The notes below the pieces were generated by a model that was not told the DNA's origin, did no database searches, and saw only the letters and a list, made by a program, of their open reading frames with translations. Made by a program: the position numbers and the translations under genes. Below are positions 28,581 through 37,142 of a stretch of DNA of 64,000 nucleotides, one piece after another. Each line of letters begins with the position of its first letter. The first letter of the stretch is position 1. This DNA is from Paractinoplanes atraurantiacus (GTDB lineage Bacteria; Actinomycetota; Actinomycetes; Mycobacteriales; Micromonosporaceae), in assembly GCF_900215205.1 (NCBI RefSeq), contig NZ_OBDY01000001.1, positions 1,112,786-1,176,785 on the forward strand, in the 5' to 3' direction.

Positions 28581-28814
28581 TCAGAGGTTTACCACGGAGC
28601 AGGTGAGCGTCCGCATGATGCCCGGAACGTACTGGACTTTGCTCACAATGAGACTGCCGAGGTCGTCCACGGTGTGCGCCTCGGCCAGCACGACCACGTC
28701 GTAAGGCCCGGTGACCGCGTCGACTCGTACCACACCCGGTATTTTGCCGATCGCGGCGGCCACGTCATGGGCCTTTCCGACCTCGGTTTGGATCAGGATG
28801 TATGCCTGGACCAC
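28581..28814 (-). CDS. Stand-alone Lrp/AsnC ligand-binding (RAM) domain protein
   Basis: 77 residues: VQAYILIQTEVGKAHDVAAA, VVRVDAVTGPYDVVVLAEAH and VPGIMRTLTCSVV form one RAM domain, the effector-binding half of Lrp/AsnC regulators, without a DNA-binding part. Such proteins bind amino acids and may modify partners. GTG 28814 is preceded by GGAG at 7 nt, better than the upstream in-frame ATG 28832. One base separates its end from the DUF3515 start, so they are co-transcribed. Confidence 0.9.
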   Translation of the reverse strand: MVQAYILIQTEVGKAHDVAAAIGKIPGVVRVDAVTGPYDVVVLAEAHTVDDLGSLIVSKVQYVPGIMRTLTCSVVNL

Positions 28815-28890
28815 TCTCCGACTCCATTCCACCGCCGTAACCCGAACGTGAAACTACCGTAGTGACCCAGCAACGAAAGGCCGTGTACAC

Positions 28891-29829
28891 GTGAGCATTG
28901 CCGAGGCCGGCGAGTTCGGGCTCATCGCCCGAGTGGTCGCGCGGCTCGAGACCGGCCCGACGACGCTGCTCGGTCCGGGCGACGACAGCGCGATCGTGGC
29001 CGCGCCCGACGGTCGGATAGTGGCATCCACCGATGTCCTTGTCGAGGGCCGTCACTTCCGCCGCGACTGGTCCGGCGCCACCGACGTGGGCCATCGGGCC
29101 GCCGCCGCCAACCTGGCCGACATAGCGGCGATGGGCGCGAAGCCGACGGCGCTGCTGGTCGCGCTGTGTGCTCCGCCCGACATGGACATCACCTGGGCCG
29201 AAGACCTGGCCTCCGGCCTGTCGGCCGAGGCGTCCCTGGTGGGAGCGAGCGTGGTCGGCGGTGACATGTCGTCGAGCCCGACCCTGACCATCGCCGTCAC
29301 CGCCCTGGGCGACCTGGGCGGCCAGGCGCCGGTCGTCCGCAGCGGCGCCCAGCCCGGCGACGTCATCGCCCTGGCCGGCCGCCTCGGCTACGCGGCGGCC
29401 GGATATACGGTGCTCTCCCGCGGATTCCGTACGCCCAAAGCTCTGGTCGAGGCGTACCGCCGCCCCTCGGTTCCGTACGAGGCCGGCCCGGCCGCGGCCC
29501 GGGCCGGCGCCACCTCGATGATCGACATCTCGGACGGGCTCCTCCAGGACATCGGTCACATCGCGAAGGCGAGCATCGTCGGCCTGGACATCCACAGCGG
29601 CGCCTTCGAGGTGCCGGACCAGATGCGCGACGCGGCCCAGGCCCTGGGGGTGGATCCCATGCAGTGGCTCCTGGGCGGCGGCGACGACCACGCGCTGGCC
29701 GCCACCTTCCCCGCGCAGACCCCGCTGCCGGACGGGTGGCGCCCGATCGGCCGGGTCCACGAGGGCACCGGAGTCACGGTCGACCAGAAGCCGTGGAGCG
29801 GACCGCTCGGCTGGGACCACTTCCGCTGA
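28891..29829 (+). CDS. thiL: Thiamine-monophosphate kinase
   Basis: 312 residues. It phosphorylates thiamine monophosphate to the active diphosphate. PurM-like ATPase motifs: LLGPGDDSAIV near residue 27, STDVLVEGRHFRRDW, the metal-binding AANLADIAAMGAKPTALLV, VGGDMSSSPTLTIAVTA, IDISDGLLQDIGHIA and WLLGGGDDHALAATF. Length matches ThiL. GTG start after GAAAGG. A GNAT gene follows 19 nt later. Confidence 0.96.
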   Translation: MSIAEAGEFGLIARVVARLETGPTTLLGPGDDSAIVAAPDGRIVASTDVLVEGRHFRRDWSGATDVGHRAAAANLADIAAMGAKPTALLVALCAPPDMDITWAEDLASGLSAEASLVGASVVGGDMSSSPTLTIAVTALGDLGGQAPVVRSGAQPGDVIALAGRLGYAAAGYTVLSRGFRTPKALVEAYRRPSVPYEAGPAAARAGATSMIDISDGLLQDIGHIAKASIVGLDIHSGAFEVPDQMRDAAQALGVDPMQWLLGGGDDHALAATFPAQTPLPDGWRPIGRVHEGTGVTVDQKPWSGPLGWDHFR

Positions 29830-29848
29830 GGCCATTACTGTTGGGCCC

Positions 29849-30307
29849 GTGCCAGAGATCAAGATCAGGCGGGCCGAGCTCGCCGAACCCGTGGTCCGCC
29901 TGCTGCTCGTCGACGTGATGCGAGAGCTGGCGGACCGCTACGGCGGCAGCGGCGACGACACCCCCGTCGACGCGGCCGAGTTCCTCCCGCCGAACGGCGA
30001 CTTCTTCGTGGCCGACGACGGCGAAAAGCTGGTCGGCTGCGCCGGCTGGCGTCGGCACGGCGACGACGCCGAGCTCAAGCGCATGTTCACGGCGAAGTCG
30101 GCCCGGGGCCAAGGACTGGGCCGGCGCCTGCTGGCCAAGGTCGAGGAATCGGCGCGGGAGGCCGGCTACCGCCGGATCATCCTCGAGACGGGCGACAAAC
30201 AGCCCGAGGCGATCGGCCTGTACGAGTCGGCCGGTTACGTCCGCATCGAGGACTTCGGCTACTACGCCGGCGAAGAGGGCGTCCTGTCCTTCGCGAAGCC
30301 CCTCTGA
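29849..30307 (+). CDS. GNAT-family N-acetyltransferase
   Basis: 152 residues. The acetyl-CoA loop is ARGQGLGRRLLAKVEE (R/QxxGxG/A) near residue 90, with FFVADDGEKLVGCAGWRR as central strands and ETGDKQPEAIGLYESAGYVR as the closing motif. Substrate unknown. It is downstream of thiL in the same direction and ends at a two-way terminator shared with rpmB. Confidence 0.9.
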   Translation: MPEIKIRRAELAEPVVRLLLVDVMRELADRYGGSGDDTPVDAAEFLPPNGDFFVADDGEKLVGCAGWRRHGDDAELKRMFTAKSARGQGLGRRLLAKVEESAREAGYRRIILETGDKQPEAIGLYESAGYVRIEDFGYYAGEEGVLSFAKPL

Positions 30308-30311
30308 AACG

Positions 30312-30348
30312 CCACCAGCCCTCCGGCCGGTGGCCGAAGGGCTGGTGG
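30312..30348. terminator. Bidirectional terminator between the GNAT gene and rpmB
   Basis: CCACCAGCCCT (30312-30322) and AGGGCTGGTGG (30338-30348) are perfect 11-bp arms around a GC-rich loop, 4 nt after the GNAT stop and 12 nt from the rpmB stop. Confidence 0.8.
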
Positions 30349-30360
30349 GACGAACTCAGG

Positions 30361-30552
30361 TCAGGCGCGAGTGACCTTGCCGGCCTTGATGCACGACGTG
30401 CAGGCCTTGACCTTGCGGGTCGTGCCACCACCGGCGGGGGTGCGCACAGACTGGATGTTCGGGTTCCAGCGGCGGTTGGTCCGCCGGTGCGAGTGGGACA
30501 CGTTGTGGCCGAAGCCCGGTCCCTTGCCACAGACGTCGCACACGCTAGCCAC
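30361..30552 (-). CDS. rpmB: 50S ribosomal protein L28, zinc-binding form
   Basis: 63 residues. [20 protein letters not shown] at the N-terminus and [12 protein letters not shown] at the end give two CxxC pairs, the zinc-containing (C+) version. Bacteria with this form often keep a cysteine-free paralogue induced under zinc starvation; none is in this window. It is transcribed alone, divergent from the FakA-like gene. Confidence 0.97.
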   Translation of the reverse strand: MASVCDVCGKGPGFGHNVSHSHRRTNRRWNPNIQSVRTPAGGGTTRKVKACTSCIKAGKVTRA

Positions 30553-30709
30553 GGGTAACTCCTGGGTCGAAACGAAAACTGAAGGCGCCCAGCGAGCATG
30601 GCCGCAGGCAACCCGGCAAGGTTACATGATGCCCGGGCGAGTCGGCGAATCGGTCGCCCCCGCTCGCGGCGCCCCGGCAATTGTCAGAGGTGGTTAGTAC
30701 GATTTTCGC

Positions 30710-33073
30710 GTGCTCGAGACCCTGGACGCCGCCGCCGTCCGCCGCTGGTGCGGCGTCGGCCTGCGCGCCCTGCGGGCCCACCAGCACGAGATAGACGAGC
30801 TGAACGTCTACCCCGTCCCCGACGGCGACACCGGCACCAACCTGGTGCTCACCCTCACCTCGGCCCAGGAAGCGTTGGAGGCTGTCGAGGCTCGAGAGGC
30901 TCATGGGGCGCTCGGCACTTCGACTGACACGGACGGCACCCGGACTGACATGGACGGCACGCCGGCCGCCCTGGCCGGGGTGGCGGACGGCACTCCGCTC
31001 GCGCGGGCCATGCGGCGGATGGCCCGGGGCGCGCTGCTGGGGGCGCGCGGCAACTCCGGGGTGATCGTTTCGCAGATCCTGCGGGGCATGGCCGACAGCC
31101 TCGCCGCGTCGGCCGCCGTGCGCGGCGGCGAGCTGGCTCGGGCGCTGAGGTCGGCCTCCGAGGCCGCCTACGCGGCGGTCGCCCGCCCGGTCGAGGGCAC
31201 CGTGCTCTCCGTCGTGGCCGCCGCCGCCGAGGCCGCCGGCCGCATAAAGTCCGACGACCTGCTGGCCGTGGCCCGCGCCGCCGCCCGCGCCGCTTCCGAG
31301 GCCCTGGCCCGCACCCCGCAGCAGCTACCCGCCCTGGCCCGGGCGGGCGTGGTCGACGCCGGCGGCCGCGGCCTCTGCCTCCTGCTGGACGCCCTGGTCG
31401 AAGCTCTGACCCCAGCCGCCGCCACCCCGCACGACGACCAAGTTGCTGAGCCGAACAACAATCCCGCCCTCACCAACAGACCTTCCCCCAACGGCACACC
31501 CAAGCCCAGCGACATACCTGCCCCCGCGGCCGGCCTTTCGCCCGATGCCGACCTTTCGCCCGCCGCCGGCCTTTCGCCCGCCGCCGGCCTTTCGCCCGCC
31601 GCCGGCCTTTCGCCCGCTGCCGGCCTTTCGCCCGCTGGCAGCCCCTTGCCCGGCGACGACCCCTCGCCGGCCCACAGCCCTGCACCGGTCCACAGCCCTG
31701 CGCCCGGCGACGGTTCTTCGTTCGCTGGCAGCCCCTCGCCCGGCGACGACTCCTCGCCGGCCCATAGCCCTGCGCCCGGCGACGACTCCTCGCCGGCTCA
31801 CAGCCCTGCGCCCGGCGACGACTCCTCGCCGGCTCACAGCCCTGCGCCCGGCGACGGCTCTTCGCCCGTCGTTAGCCCTTTGCCCGGCGACGGCTCCCTG
31901 TCCATCGGCGGCTTGAGGGCAGGCGGCGGCTCCCTGTCCACCGGCGGCTTGAGGGCAGGCGGCGGCTCCTCTCCCGCAAGCAGCCCTTTGCCTGGCGGCC
32001 CCTCGCCTGCCGGCAGCCCCTTGTCCGGCGGCGGTCCCTTGCCTGTCGGCAGCCCTTTGCCCGGCGGCGACCCCTCTCCCGGCCGTATGGGCGAGACGCG
32101 CGGCGATGCCGGCGTCCGCGAGTCCGGGCCGGGCGAACGCGAGGGCGAGGGCGAGTACGGCTACGAGGTGCAATATCTGCTTGAGGCCGAGCCGGAGGCT
32201 GTCGACGGGCTGCGGCGGGTGCTGGACGCCCTGGGCGACTCCCTTGTCGTGGTGGGCAGCGGCGGGCCGGGGCCGCAGACCTGGAACGTGCACGTGCATG
32301 TCGGCGCGCGGGGGATCGGGCCCGCGGTCGAGGCCGGTGTCGAGGCCGGGCGGCCGCATCGGATCAGTGTCACGCCGCTCGACGATCGTGGGCACGGGCC
32401 CGGTGAGGCCGAGCGGCCCGCCAGCGGGCGCGGAGCCGTCGTCGTCGCCGCCGGTGAGGGGCTCACCTCTCTGTTCGAGGCCGAAGGGGCCACCGTCGTC
32501 GGGCGCAACCCGTCGACGCGGGAGATGCTCGAGGCGATCACCGCGTCCGGGGCCCGGTGCGTCGTGCTGCTGCCCAACGACGCCAACACTCATGCCGTCG
32601 CCGTCTCGGCCGCCCGGGAGGCCGAGGCCGCCGGGGTCCGGGTCAGTGTCGTGCCCACGCGATCGCCCGTGCAGGCGCTGGCCGCTCTCGCCGTGCGTGA
32701 TCCGGGGCGGTCCTTCGCCGACGATGTCATCGCCATGGCCGAGGCCGCCGGCGCCTGCCGCTACGGCGAGGTCTGCACCGCCCAGCGTGACTCTCTCACC
32801 GTCGCCGGGCCCTGCCGGGCCGGTGATCTGCTCGGGCTGGTCGACGGTGAGGTGCACGTGATCGGTGACGACGTCGCCGCGGTCGGTCTCCAACTGCTCG
32901 ACCGCATGCTCGGCGGCGGTGGCGAGCTGGCCACCGTCGTGCTCGGCGCCGACGCGCCCGACGGCCTGGAGGAGAAGCTGCGGTCGTACGTGACGCGGGC
33001 CTGGCCTTTTGTCGAGCTGCACAGCTACGCCGGCGGGCAACCCCGCTATCACCTGCTGGTTGGAGTGGAATGA
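30710..33073 (+). CDS. DAK2-domain (FakA-like) kinase with a long low-complexity linker
   Basis: 787 residues. Residues 1-225 are a DhaL/DAK2 domain with the metal-nucleotide motif NVYPVPDGDTGTN (about 32-44), GALLGARGNSGVIVSQILRG and a final VVDAGGRGLCLLLDAL. Residues about 235-480 are a Ser/Pro/Gly/Ala linker made of tandem repeats. Residues 485-787 are the FakA C-terminal region (YEVQYLLEAE, VVVAAGEGLTSLFEAEGATV, VVLLPNDANTHAVAVSAARE). FakA phosphorylates fatty acids bound to a DegV/FakB partner; the normal length is about 550, so the linker accounts for the excess. GTG start is preceded by TACGAT, possibly leaderless. recG overlaps by ATGA, a conserved neighbour. Confidence 0.88.
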   Translation: MLETLDAAAVRRWCGVGLRALRAHQHEIDELNVYPVPDGDTGTNLVLTLTSAQEALEAVEAREAHGALGTSTDTDGTRTDMDGTPAALAGVADGTPLARAMRRMARGALLGARGNSGVIVSQILRGMADSLAASAAVRGGELARALRSASEAAYAAVARPVEGTVLSVVAAAAEAAGRIKSDDLLAVARAAARAASEALARTPQQLPALARAGVVDAGGRGLCLLLDALVEALTPAAATPHDDQVAEPNNNPALTNRPSPNGTPKPSDIPAPAAGLSPDADLSPAAGLSPAAGLSPAAGLSPAAGLSPAGSPLPGDDPSPAHSPAPVHSPAPGDGSSFAGSPSPGDDSSPAHSPAPGDDSSPAHSPAPGDDSSPAHSPAPGDGSSPVVSPLPGDGSLSIGGLRAGGGSLSTGGLRAGGGSSPASSPLPGGPSPAGSPLSGGGPLPVGSPLPGGDPSPGRMGETRGDAGVRESGPGEREGEGEYGYEVQYLLEAEPEAVDGLRRVLDALGDSLVVVGSGGPGPQTWNVHVHVGARGIGPAVEAGVEAGRPHRISVTPLDDRGHGPGEAERPASGRGAVVVAAGEGLTSLFEAEGATVVGRNPSTREMLEAITASGARCVVLLPNDANTHAVAVSAAREAEAAGVRVSVVPTRSPVQALAALAVRDPGRSFADDVIAMAEAAGACRYGEVCTAQRDSLTVAGPCRAGDLLGLVDGEVHVIGDDVAAVGLQLLDRMLGGGGELATVVLGADAPDGLEEKLRSYVTRAWPFVELHSYAGGQPRYHLLVGVE
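31532..31639 (+). repeat. Six 18-bp tandem repeats in the FakA-like linker
   Basis: Unit GGCCTTTCGCCCGCCGCC, six consecutive copies with few substitutions, encoding the hexapeptide GLSPAA. The reading frame is kept. Confidence 0.95.
31745..31852 (+). repeat. Three 36-bp tandem repeats in the FakA-like linker
   Basis: Three near-identical 36-bp copies start with GACGACTCCTCGCCGGC and encode DDSSPAHSPAPG. Decayed copies precede them (from about 31655) and follow (to about 32080, with SLSTGGLRAGGG-type doublets). Confidence 0.95.
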
Positions 33074-35253
33074 CCACCATCGACACCCCGCTCGAGAAGG
33101 TTCTCGGCGCCAAGACCGCCAAGGCCCTCGCCGACCATCTCGAGCTGCACACCGCCGGTGATCTCGTCTACCACTTCCCGCGCCGCTACGACGAGCGCGG
33201 CGAGCACACCGACATGCGCGGCCTGCAGATCGGCGAGCAGGTCACCCTCCTCGCCCAGGTGCAGGGCATCGCGGTCAAGCCGATGCGGCAGCGCCGCGGC
33301 AACATGCTCGAGGTCACCATCGGCGACGGCTCCGGCGCCACCCTGACCTGCACCTTCTTCAACCAGGCGTGGCGCGAGCGGGAGCTGCGCAAGGGGCGCT
33401 GGGGGCTGTTCGCGGGCAAGGTGACCGATTTCCGGGGCAAGCGCCAGCTCAACGGCCCGGCCTATCAGCTGCTCAGCGCCGACGCCACGCAGGACGAGGC
33501 GGCCGAGGAGATCGAGGAGTTCGCGGGCGCCCTCATCCCGGTCTACCCGGCCGCGCAGGCCGTGCCGACCTGGGTGATCGCCAAGTGTGTGCGGACCCTG
33601 CTCGACACGTTCGAGGCGCCGCCCGATCCGCTGCCGGCCCCGGTGCGGGCCAACCGCAACCTGATCGGCATCGGCAAGGCGCTGCATGAGATCCACCGGC
33701 CGAGCTCGCAGGAGTCCCTCCAGGTCGCGAAATACCGCCTCAAGTGGGACGAGGCCTTCGCCGTGCAGGTGACCCTGGCGCAGCGCCGCAAGAAGGCCGC
33801 GGAGTCGCCGGGACGGGCCCGGCCCCGTAAAGAGGGCGGCATTCTGGCCAAGTTCGACGCCGGTCTTCCGTACGAGCTGACCGACGGCCAGCGCAGCGTC
33901 GGCGAGGAGATCGCCGCCGACCTCGCCCAGGCCCACCCGATGCACCGGCTCCTGCAGGGCGAGGTCGGCTCCGGCAAGACGCTCGTCTCCGTACGGGCGA
34001 TGCTCCAGGTCGTCGACGCCGGCGGCCAGGCCGCCCTCCTGGCGCCGACCGAGGTCCTGGCCACCCAGCATTTCCGGGGCATCAGCGCGCAGCTGGGCGC
34101 GCCCGGCCGGGCCGGCGAGATCGACGGCGATCCGGCCGGCACGCAGCTCACCCTGGTCACCGGCTCGCTCGGCGCCGTCGCCAAGAGGAACGCGCTGGCC
34201 AAGGTCGCCGACGGCACGGCGGGCATCGTCGTGGGCACACACGCTTTGCTGTACGAAGGTGTCGACTTCCACGATCTCGGACTGGTGGTCGTGGACGAGC
34301 AGCACCGGTTCGGGGTCGAGCAGCGCGACGCGCTGCGGGCCAAGGCCGCCACCCCGCCCCACGTGCTGGTGATGACGGCGACGCCGATCCCGCGCACGGT
34401 CGCCATGACCGTCTACGGCGACCTCGAGACTTCCGTGCTGTCGCAGCTGCCGCGCGGCCGTTCGCCGATCGCCTCCCACGTGGTGCCGCCCGAGAAACCG
34501 GCCTTCCTCGACCGGGCCTGGCGCCGTCTGCGCGAGGAGGTCCAGGCCGGCCATCAGGCGTACGTGGTCTGCCCGCGCATCGGCACCGGCGCCAACGAGG
34601 AAGAGGAGGAGCCACCGGGCGACAACGAGCCGGCCCGGCGCCCGCCCCTGGCCGTCATGGAGGTGGCGCCGATCCTCGAGGAGGGCCCGCTGCACGGCCT
34701 GCGGATCGCCGTGCTGCACGGCAAGCTCCCGGCCGACGAGAAGGACGCGGTGATGCGCCGTTTCGCCGCCGGCGACCTGGACGTGCTGGTGGCGACCACG
34801 GTCATCGAGGTCGGCGTCGACGTCCCGAACGCCACCGTCATGGTGATCATGGACGCCGACCGGTTCGGCGTCTCCCAGCTCCACCAGTTGCGCGGCCGCG
34901 TCGGCCGGGGTTCGGCGGCCGGCATCTGCCTGTTGGTCACCGAGTCGGTGGAGGGCACGGCGGCTCGCGAAAGGCTGGACGCCGTGGCTTCCACCACCGA
35001 CGGCTTCAAGCTCTCCGAGATCGACCTGGAGCAGCGCCGCGAGGGCGACGTCCTGGGCGCCTCCCAGTCCGGCAAGCACTCCCACCTGCGCCTGCTGTCC
35101 CTGCTGCGCGACACCAAGCTCATCACCGACGCCCGAGCCGAGGCCGCCGACCTGGTCGGCGACGACCCCGACCTGTCGAAATACCCCGCCCTGGCCGCCT
35201 CGGTGGCCGCGTTCGTCGACGAGGAGCGGGCCGAGTACCTGGAGAAGGGCTGA
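33070..35253 (+). CDS. recG: ATP-dependent DNA helicase RecG
   Basis: 727 residues. It remodels stalled forks and Holliday junctions. The N-terminal wedge domain includes LVYHFPRRYDERGEHTDM and an OB fold. Helicase motifs: I QGEVGSGKTLVSVRAML (about residue 297), Ia LLAPTEVLATQHF, II VVVDEQHRFGVEQRDAL, III MTATPIPRTVAMTVYGDL, IV-VI with VLHGKLPADEKDAVMRRFA, VATTVIEVGVDVPNATVM and QLHQLRGRVGRG. Complete in length. ATG overlaps the FakA-like stop; the DUF952 gene follows with a 1-nt overlap. Confidence 0.97.
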   Translation: MTTIDTPLEKVLGAKTAKALADHLELHTAGDLVYHFPRRYDERGEHTDMRGLQIGEQVTLLAQVQGIAVKPMRQRRGNMLEVTIGDGSGATLTCTFFNQAWRERELRKGRWGLFAGKVTDFRGKRQLNGPAYQLLSADATQDEAAEEIEEFAGALIPVYPAAQAVPTWVIAKCVRTLLDTFEAPPDPLPAPVRANRNLIGIGKALHEIHRPSSQESLQVAKYRLKWDEAFAVQVTLAQRRKKAAESPGRARPRKEGGILAKFDAGLPYELTDGQRSVGEEIAADLAQAHPMHRLLQGEVGSGKTLVSVRAMLQVVDAGGQAALLAPTEVLATQHFRGISAQLGAPGRAGEIDGDPAGTQLTLVTGSLGAVAKRNALAKVADGTAGIVVGTHALLYEGVDFHDLGLVVVDEQHRFGVEQRDALRAKAATPPHVLVMTATPIPRTVAMTVYGDLETSVLSQLPRGRSPIASHVVPPEKPAFLDRAWRRLREEVQAGHQAYVVCPRIGTGANEEEEEPPGDNEPARRPPLAVMEVAPILEEGPLHGLRIAVLHGKLPADEKDAVMRRFAAGDLDVLVATTVIEVGVDVPNATVMVIMDADRFGVSQLHQLRGRVGRGSAAGICLLVTESVEGTAARERLDAVASTTDGFKLSEIDLEQRREGDVLGASQSGKHSHLRLLSLLRDTKLITDARAEAADLVGDDPDLSKYPALAASVAAFVDEERAEYLEKG

Positions 35254-35600
35254 TGATTCTGCACATCGTTCCCCGCGCGGCGTGGGAGGCCGCCCAGGCG
35301 GCCGGCGTCTATGAGGGCGACACCCTGGCCGTCCAGGGCTTCATTCACTGTTCCACCGAGCGCCAGGTGCATCGCCCGGCGACGGCGCTGTTCCGCGGTC
35401 GCGACGATCTCCTGCTGCTGGTGATCGACGAGTCCCGCCTGCCGGTGCCGCTCACCTGGGAGCAGGGCGATCCGCCCGATCCGGACGGGGACCTGTTTCC
35501 GCACCTGTACGCGCCCCTGCCGCTGGAGGCGGTCACGCATGTCAGGAAATATCACCCGCAGTCGGACGGAACATTCGCTCCGCCCGACAATCTCGTCTGA
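35253..35600 (+). CDS. DUF952 family protein
   Basis: 115 residues. ILHIVPRAAWEAAQAAGVYE, GFIHCSTERQVHRPATALF, LLLLVIDESRLPVPLTWE and FPHLYAPLPLEAV match the DUF952 family, whose conserved His and Ser in FIHCST hint at a catalytic or ligand site. The biochemical role is unknown. ATG 35253 shares one base with the recG stop, so it belongs to the recG operon. Confidence 0.88.
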   Translation: MILHIVPRAAWEAAQAAGVYEGDTLAVQGFIHCSTERQVHRPATALFRGRDDLLLLVIDESRLPVPLTWEQGDPPDPDGDLFPHLYAPLPLEAVTHVRKYHPQSDGTFAPPDNLV

Positions 35601-35618
35601 CCTGGGCAAATAGCAAAG

Positions 35619-35648
35619 GGCGCGCCGGCTTCGGTCGGCGCGCCTTTT
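35619..35648 (+). terminator. Terminator of the recG operon
   Basis: GGCGCGCCG (35619-35627) and CGGCGCGCC (35636-35644) form a 9-bp stem with an 8-nt loop, followed by TTTT. Confidence 0.88.
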
Positions 35649-35661
35649 GCGTGGGACAAAG

Positions 35662-35695
35662 AAAGAGCGCGCCGACCGAAGTCGACGCGCTCTTT
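35662..35695 (-). terminator. Second, symmetric terminator facing the LPXTG gene
   Basis: AAAGAGCGCG (35662-35671) pairs with CGCGCTCTTT (35686-35695), and inner CGAC/GTCG extends the stem with one mismatch. An A-tract on one side and a T-tract on the other suit both directions; it most likely ends the minus-strand surface-protein transcript. Confidence 0.85.
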
Positions 35696-35722
35696 CTCAG
35701 GAGTAGTTCCCCTGCCTGGTTA

Positions 35723-36802
35723 TCAGGCGGTGAACTTCAGCTTGCGACGGCGAGCCATGAAGAACAGGCCTCCACCGATGGCGAGCAGCAGAGCCGCGCC
35801 ACCCGCGATGGTGCCCGCGGCGGCACCCGTGACGGGCAGGCCGCCACCGCTGCCACCAGCGGCGCAGTCGGCCGGCTTGGTGTAGTCGATCTGGGTGAAG
35901 TCCGAGTAGGTCTCACCGTCGATGGTGACGGTCAGCGTGACCTTGACCCAGAAGCCCTCGGTGGCGCTGAACTTCTCGGTCTTCTTCTCGCCCGGGGCGA
36001 CGGTGATGCTGCGCTTCTCGCCCTTGCTGGTCTCGTAGTCGATCTTCCACTCGACACCGTCGGCGGGGTTGTCGATGCCGACCGTGATGGTGTCACAGTC
36101 CTCTTCGACGATCGGCGTGAACTCGCCCGGCTCGTTGGTGGTCGACGGGGTCGGAACCGGCAGCTCCGGCGTCTCGGACGGGCTCGGCGTCGGCTCCGTC
36201 GTGGCCGGGGTGGTGGCCGGCGGCGTGGTGGGCTCCGTGGTCGGCGGCGTCGTCGGCGGAACCGTGGTGGGCTCCGTCGTCGGCGGCGTGGTCGGAGGAG
36301 TCGTCGGCGGCGTGGTGGGAGGCGTCGTCGGCGGGGTCGTCGGCGGCGTGGTGGGCGGGGTGGTGCACCGGTTCGGCTTGTAGACCTTCGCGGTCTTCGG
36401 CCGGTCCTTGTTGGTGTAACCGTCCGTCCACGCCAGGACGACCTTCAGCTCCACCCAGTTGACCGAGGTGCTGACCTCGCTCGCCCCGTGCAGAGCCGGA
36501 CCGTTGTGACGGCCCTCGGCCTTGGCGACGACGTCGCCGACCTTGACGCCGGTCACGTCCACCGGCTGGCCGTTCGAGGCCTTCGCCGAGAGCACCGTGA
36601 TGTTGGCGTCCAGCTTGTAGTCGTTGGCGATCGACCAGTCGATGTCCCAGGTCTTCTCGCCCTTGATGCACGAGGTGTCGCCTGAGAGGACGGGGGCGTG
36701 GGCGCTGGCGGGCGCGGTGAAAGCGAAGGCACCGGTCAGGCCGATGACCGCGCCGGCCAGGGCCGCGCTGGTCCGCCGAAGCTTGGTCTTAAGCAGGTTC
36801 AC
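35723..36802 (-). CDS. LPXTG-anchored surface protein with Pro/Thr repeat stalk
   Basis: 359 residues from GTG 36802, chosen for AGGAG 5 nt upstream. A signal peptide (about residues 1-34: basic start, hydrophobic ALAGAVIGLTGAFAFTAP, cleavage near ASA-HAP) leads to a beta-rich outer domain with a lone Cys pair, then a stalk of TTPP repeats (about residues 147-205). A second folded domain with VEEDCDTITVGIDNPADGVE follows. The end is a sortase signal: LPVTG at 322-326, a hydrophobic helix and RRRKLKF. It is therefore probably linked to peptidoglycan by a sortase. No ligand can be inferred. Confidence 0.9.
   Translation of the reverse strand: MNLLKTKLRRTSAALAGAVIGLTGAFAFTAPASAHAPVLSGDTSCIKGEKTWDIDWSIANDYKLDANITVLSAKASNGQPVDVTGVKVGDVVAKAEGRHNGPALHGASEVSTSVNWVELKVVLAWTDGYTNKDRPKTAKVYKPNRCTTPPTTPPTTPPTTPPTTPPTTPPTTPPTTEPTTVPPTTPPTTEPTTPPATTPATTEPTPSPSETPELPVPTPSTTNEPGEFTPIVEEDCDTITVGIDNPADGVEWKIDYETSKGEKRSITVAPGEKKTEKFSATEGFWVKVTLTVTIDGETYSDFTQIDYTKPADCAAGGSGGGLPVTGAAAGTIAGGAALLLAIGGGLFFMARRRKLKFTA
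36220..36365 (-). repeat. TTPP-coding repeats of the surface-protein stalk
   Basis: On the minus strand, 12-bp ACCACGCCGCCG-like units encode TTPP about a dozen times, with Glu and Val interruptions near one end. They form the Pro/Thr stalk between the two outer domains. Confidence 0.85.
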
Positions 36803-37142
36803 GCCTACTCCTGTTTGGGGGATCAACGGGATGCGGCGAGGAAGCGGCGGGCCGTCGCGCATTTAAGGCGATGGCCGTCGACGGCGCCTCCCCACGTCGT
36901 CGGCAAGCCTTGAAAAACGGCCTGCAACGAGCAGTGACCATAGCGACTAATACGAATCTGGGAAATCCCTCAGAGACAGCTAATGGTCTCGTTGCACAGT
37001 CGTGATCTTCGATCGACGGTACGGTACCGTCCCGTTGCTGAGAGTGGCGGAATTCTCGGGCATTCCGGCTACTCGGCGCCACCGTGCGGTAGACCGTGAA
37101 GTAGCTTCGACTCGTGCTCATCTCCGACCCGTTAGAGGCCGT
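36803..37142. other. Divergent intergenic region between the surface-protein gene and rsmD
   Basis: 340 bp without a supportable gene. The centre (about 36930-37010) is AT-richer than its surroundings and should hold promoters for both sides. A perfect palindrome, GACGGTAC-G-GTACCGTC, lies at 37015-37031, about 110 nt upstream of rsmD, and is a good operator candidate. Confidence 0.5.
37015..37031. promoter_or_regulatory. Operator-like palindrome upstream of rsmD
   Basis: Eight-base arms GACGGTAC and GTACCGTC around a single G. No regulator gene is adjacent, so the binding protein is unknown. Confidence 0.5.

Noticed and set aside
31325..33052. Long minus-strand frame across the FakA-like linker.
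   Set aside because: It mirrors the repeats and gives Arg/Gly low-complexity sequence only.
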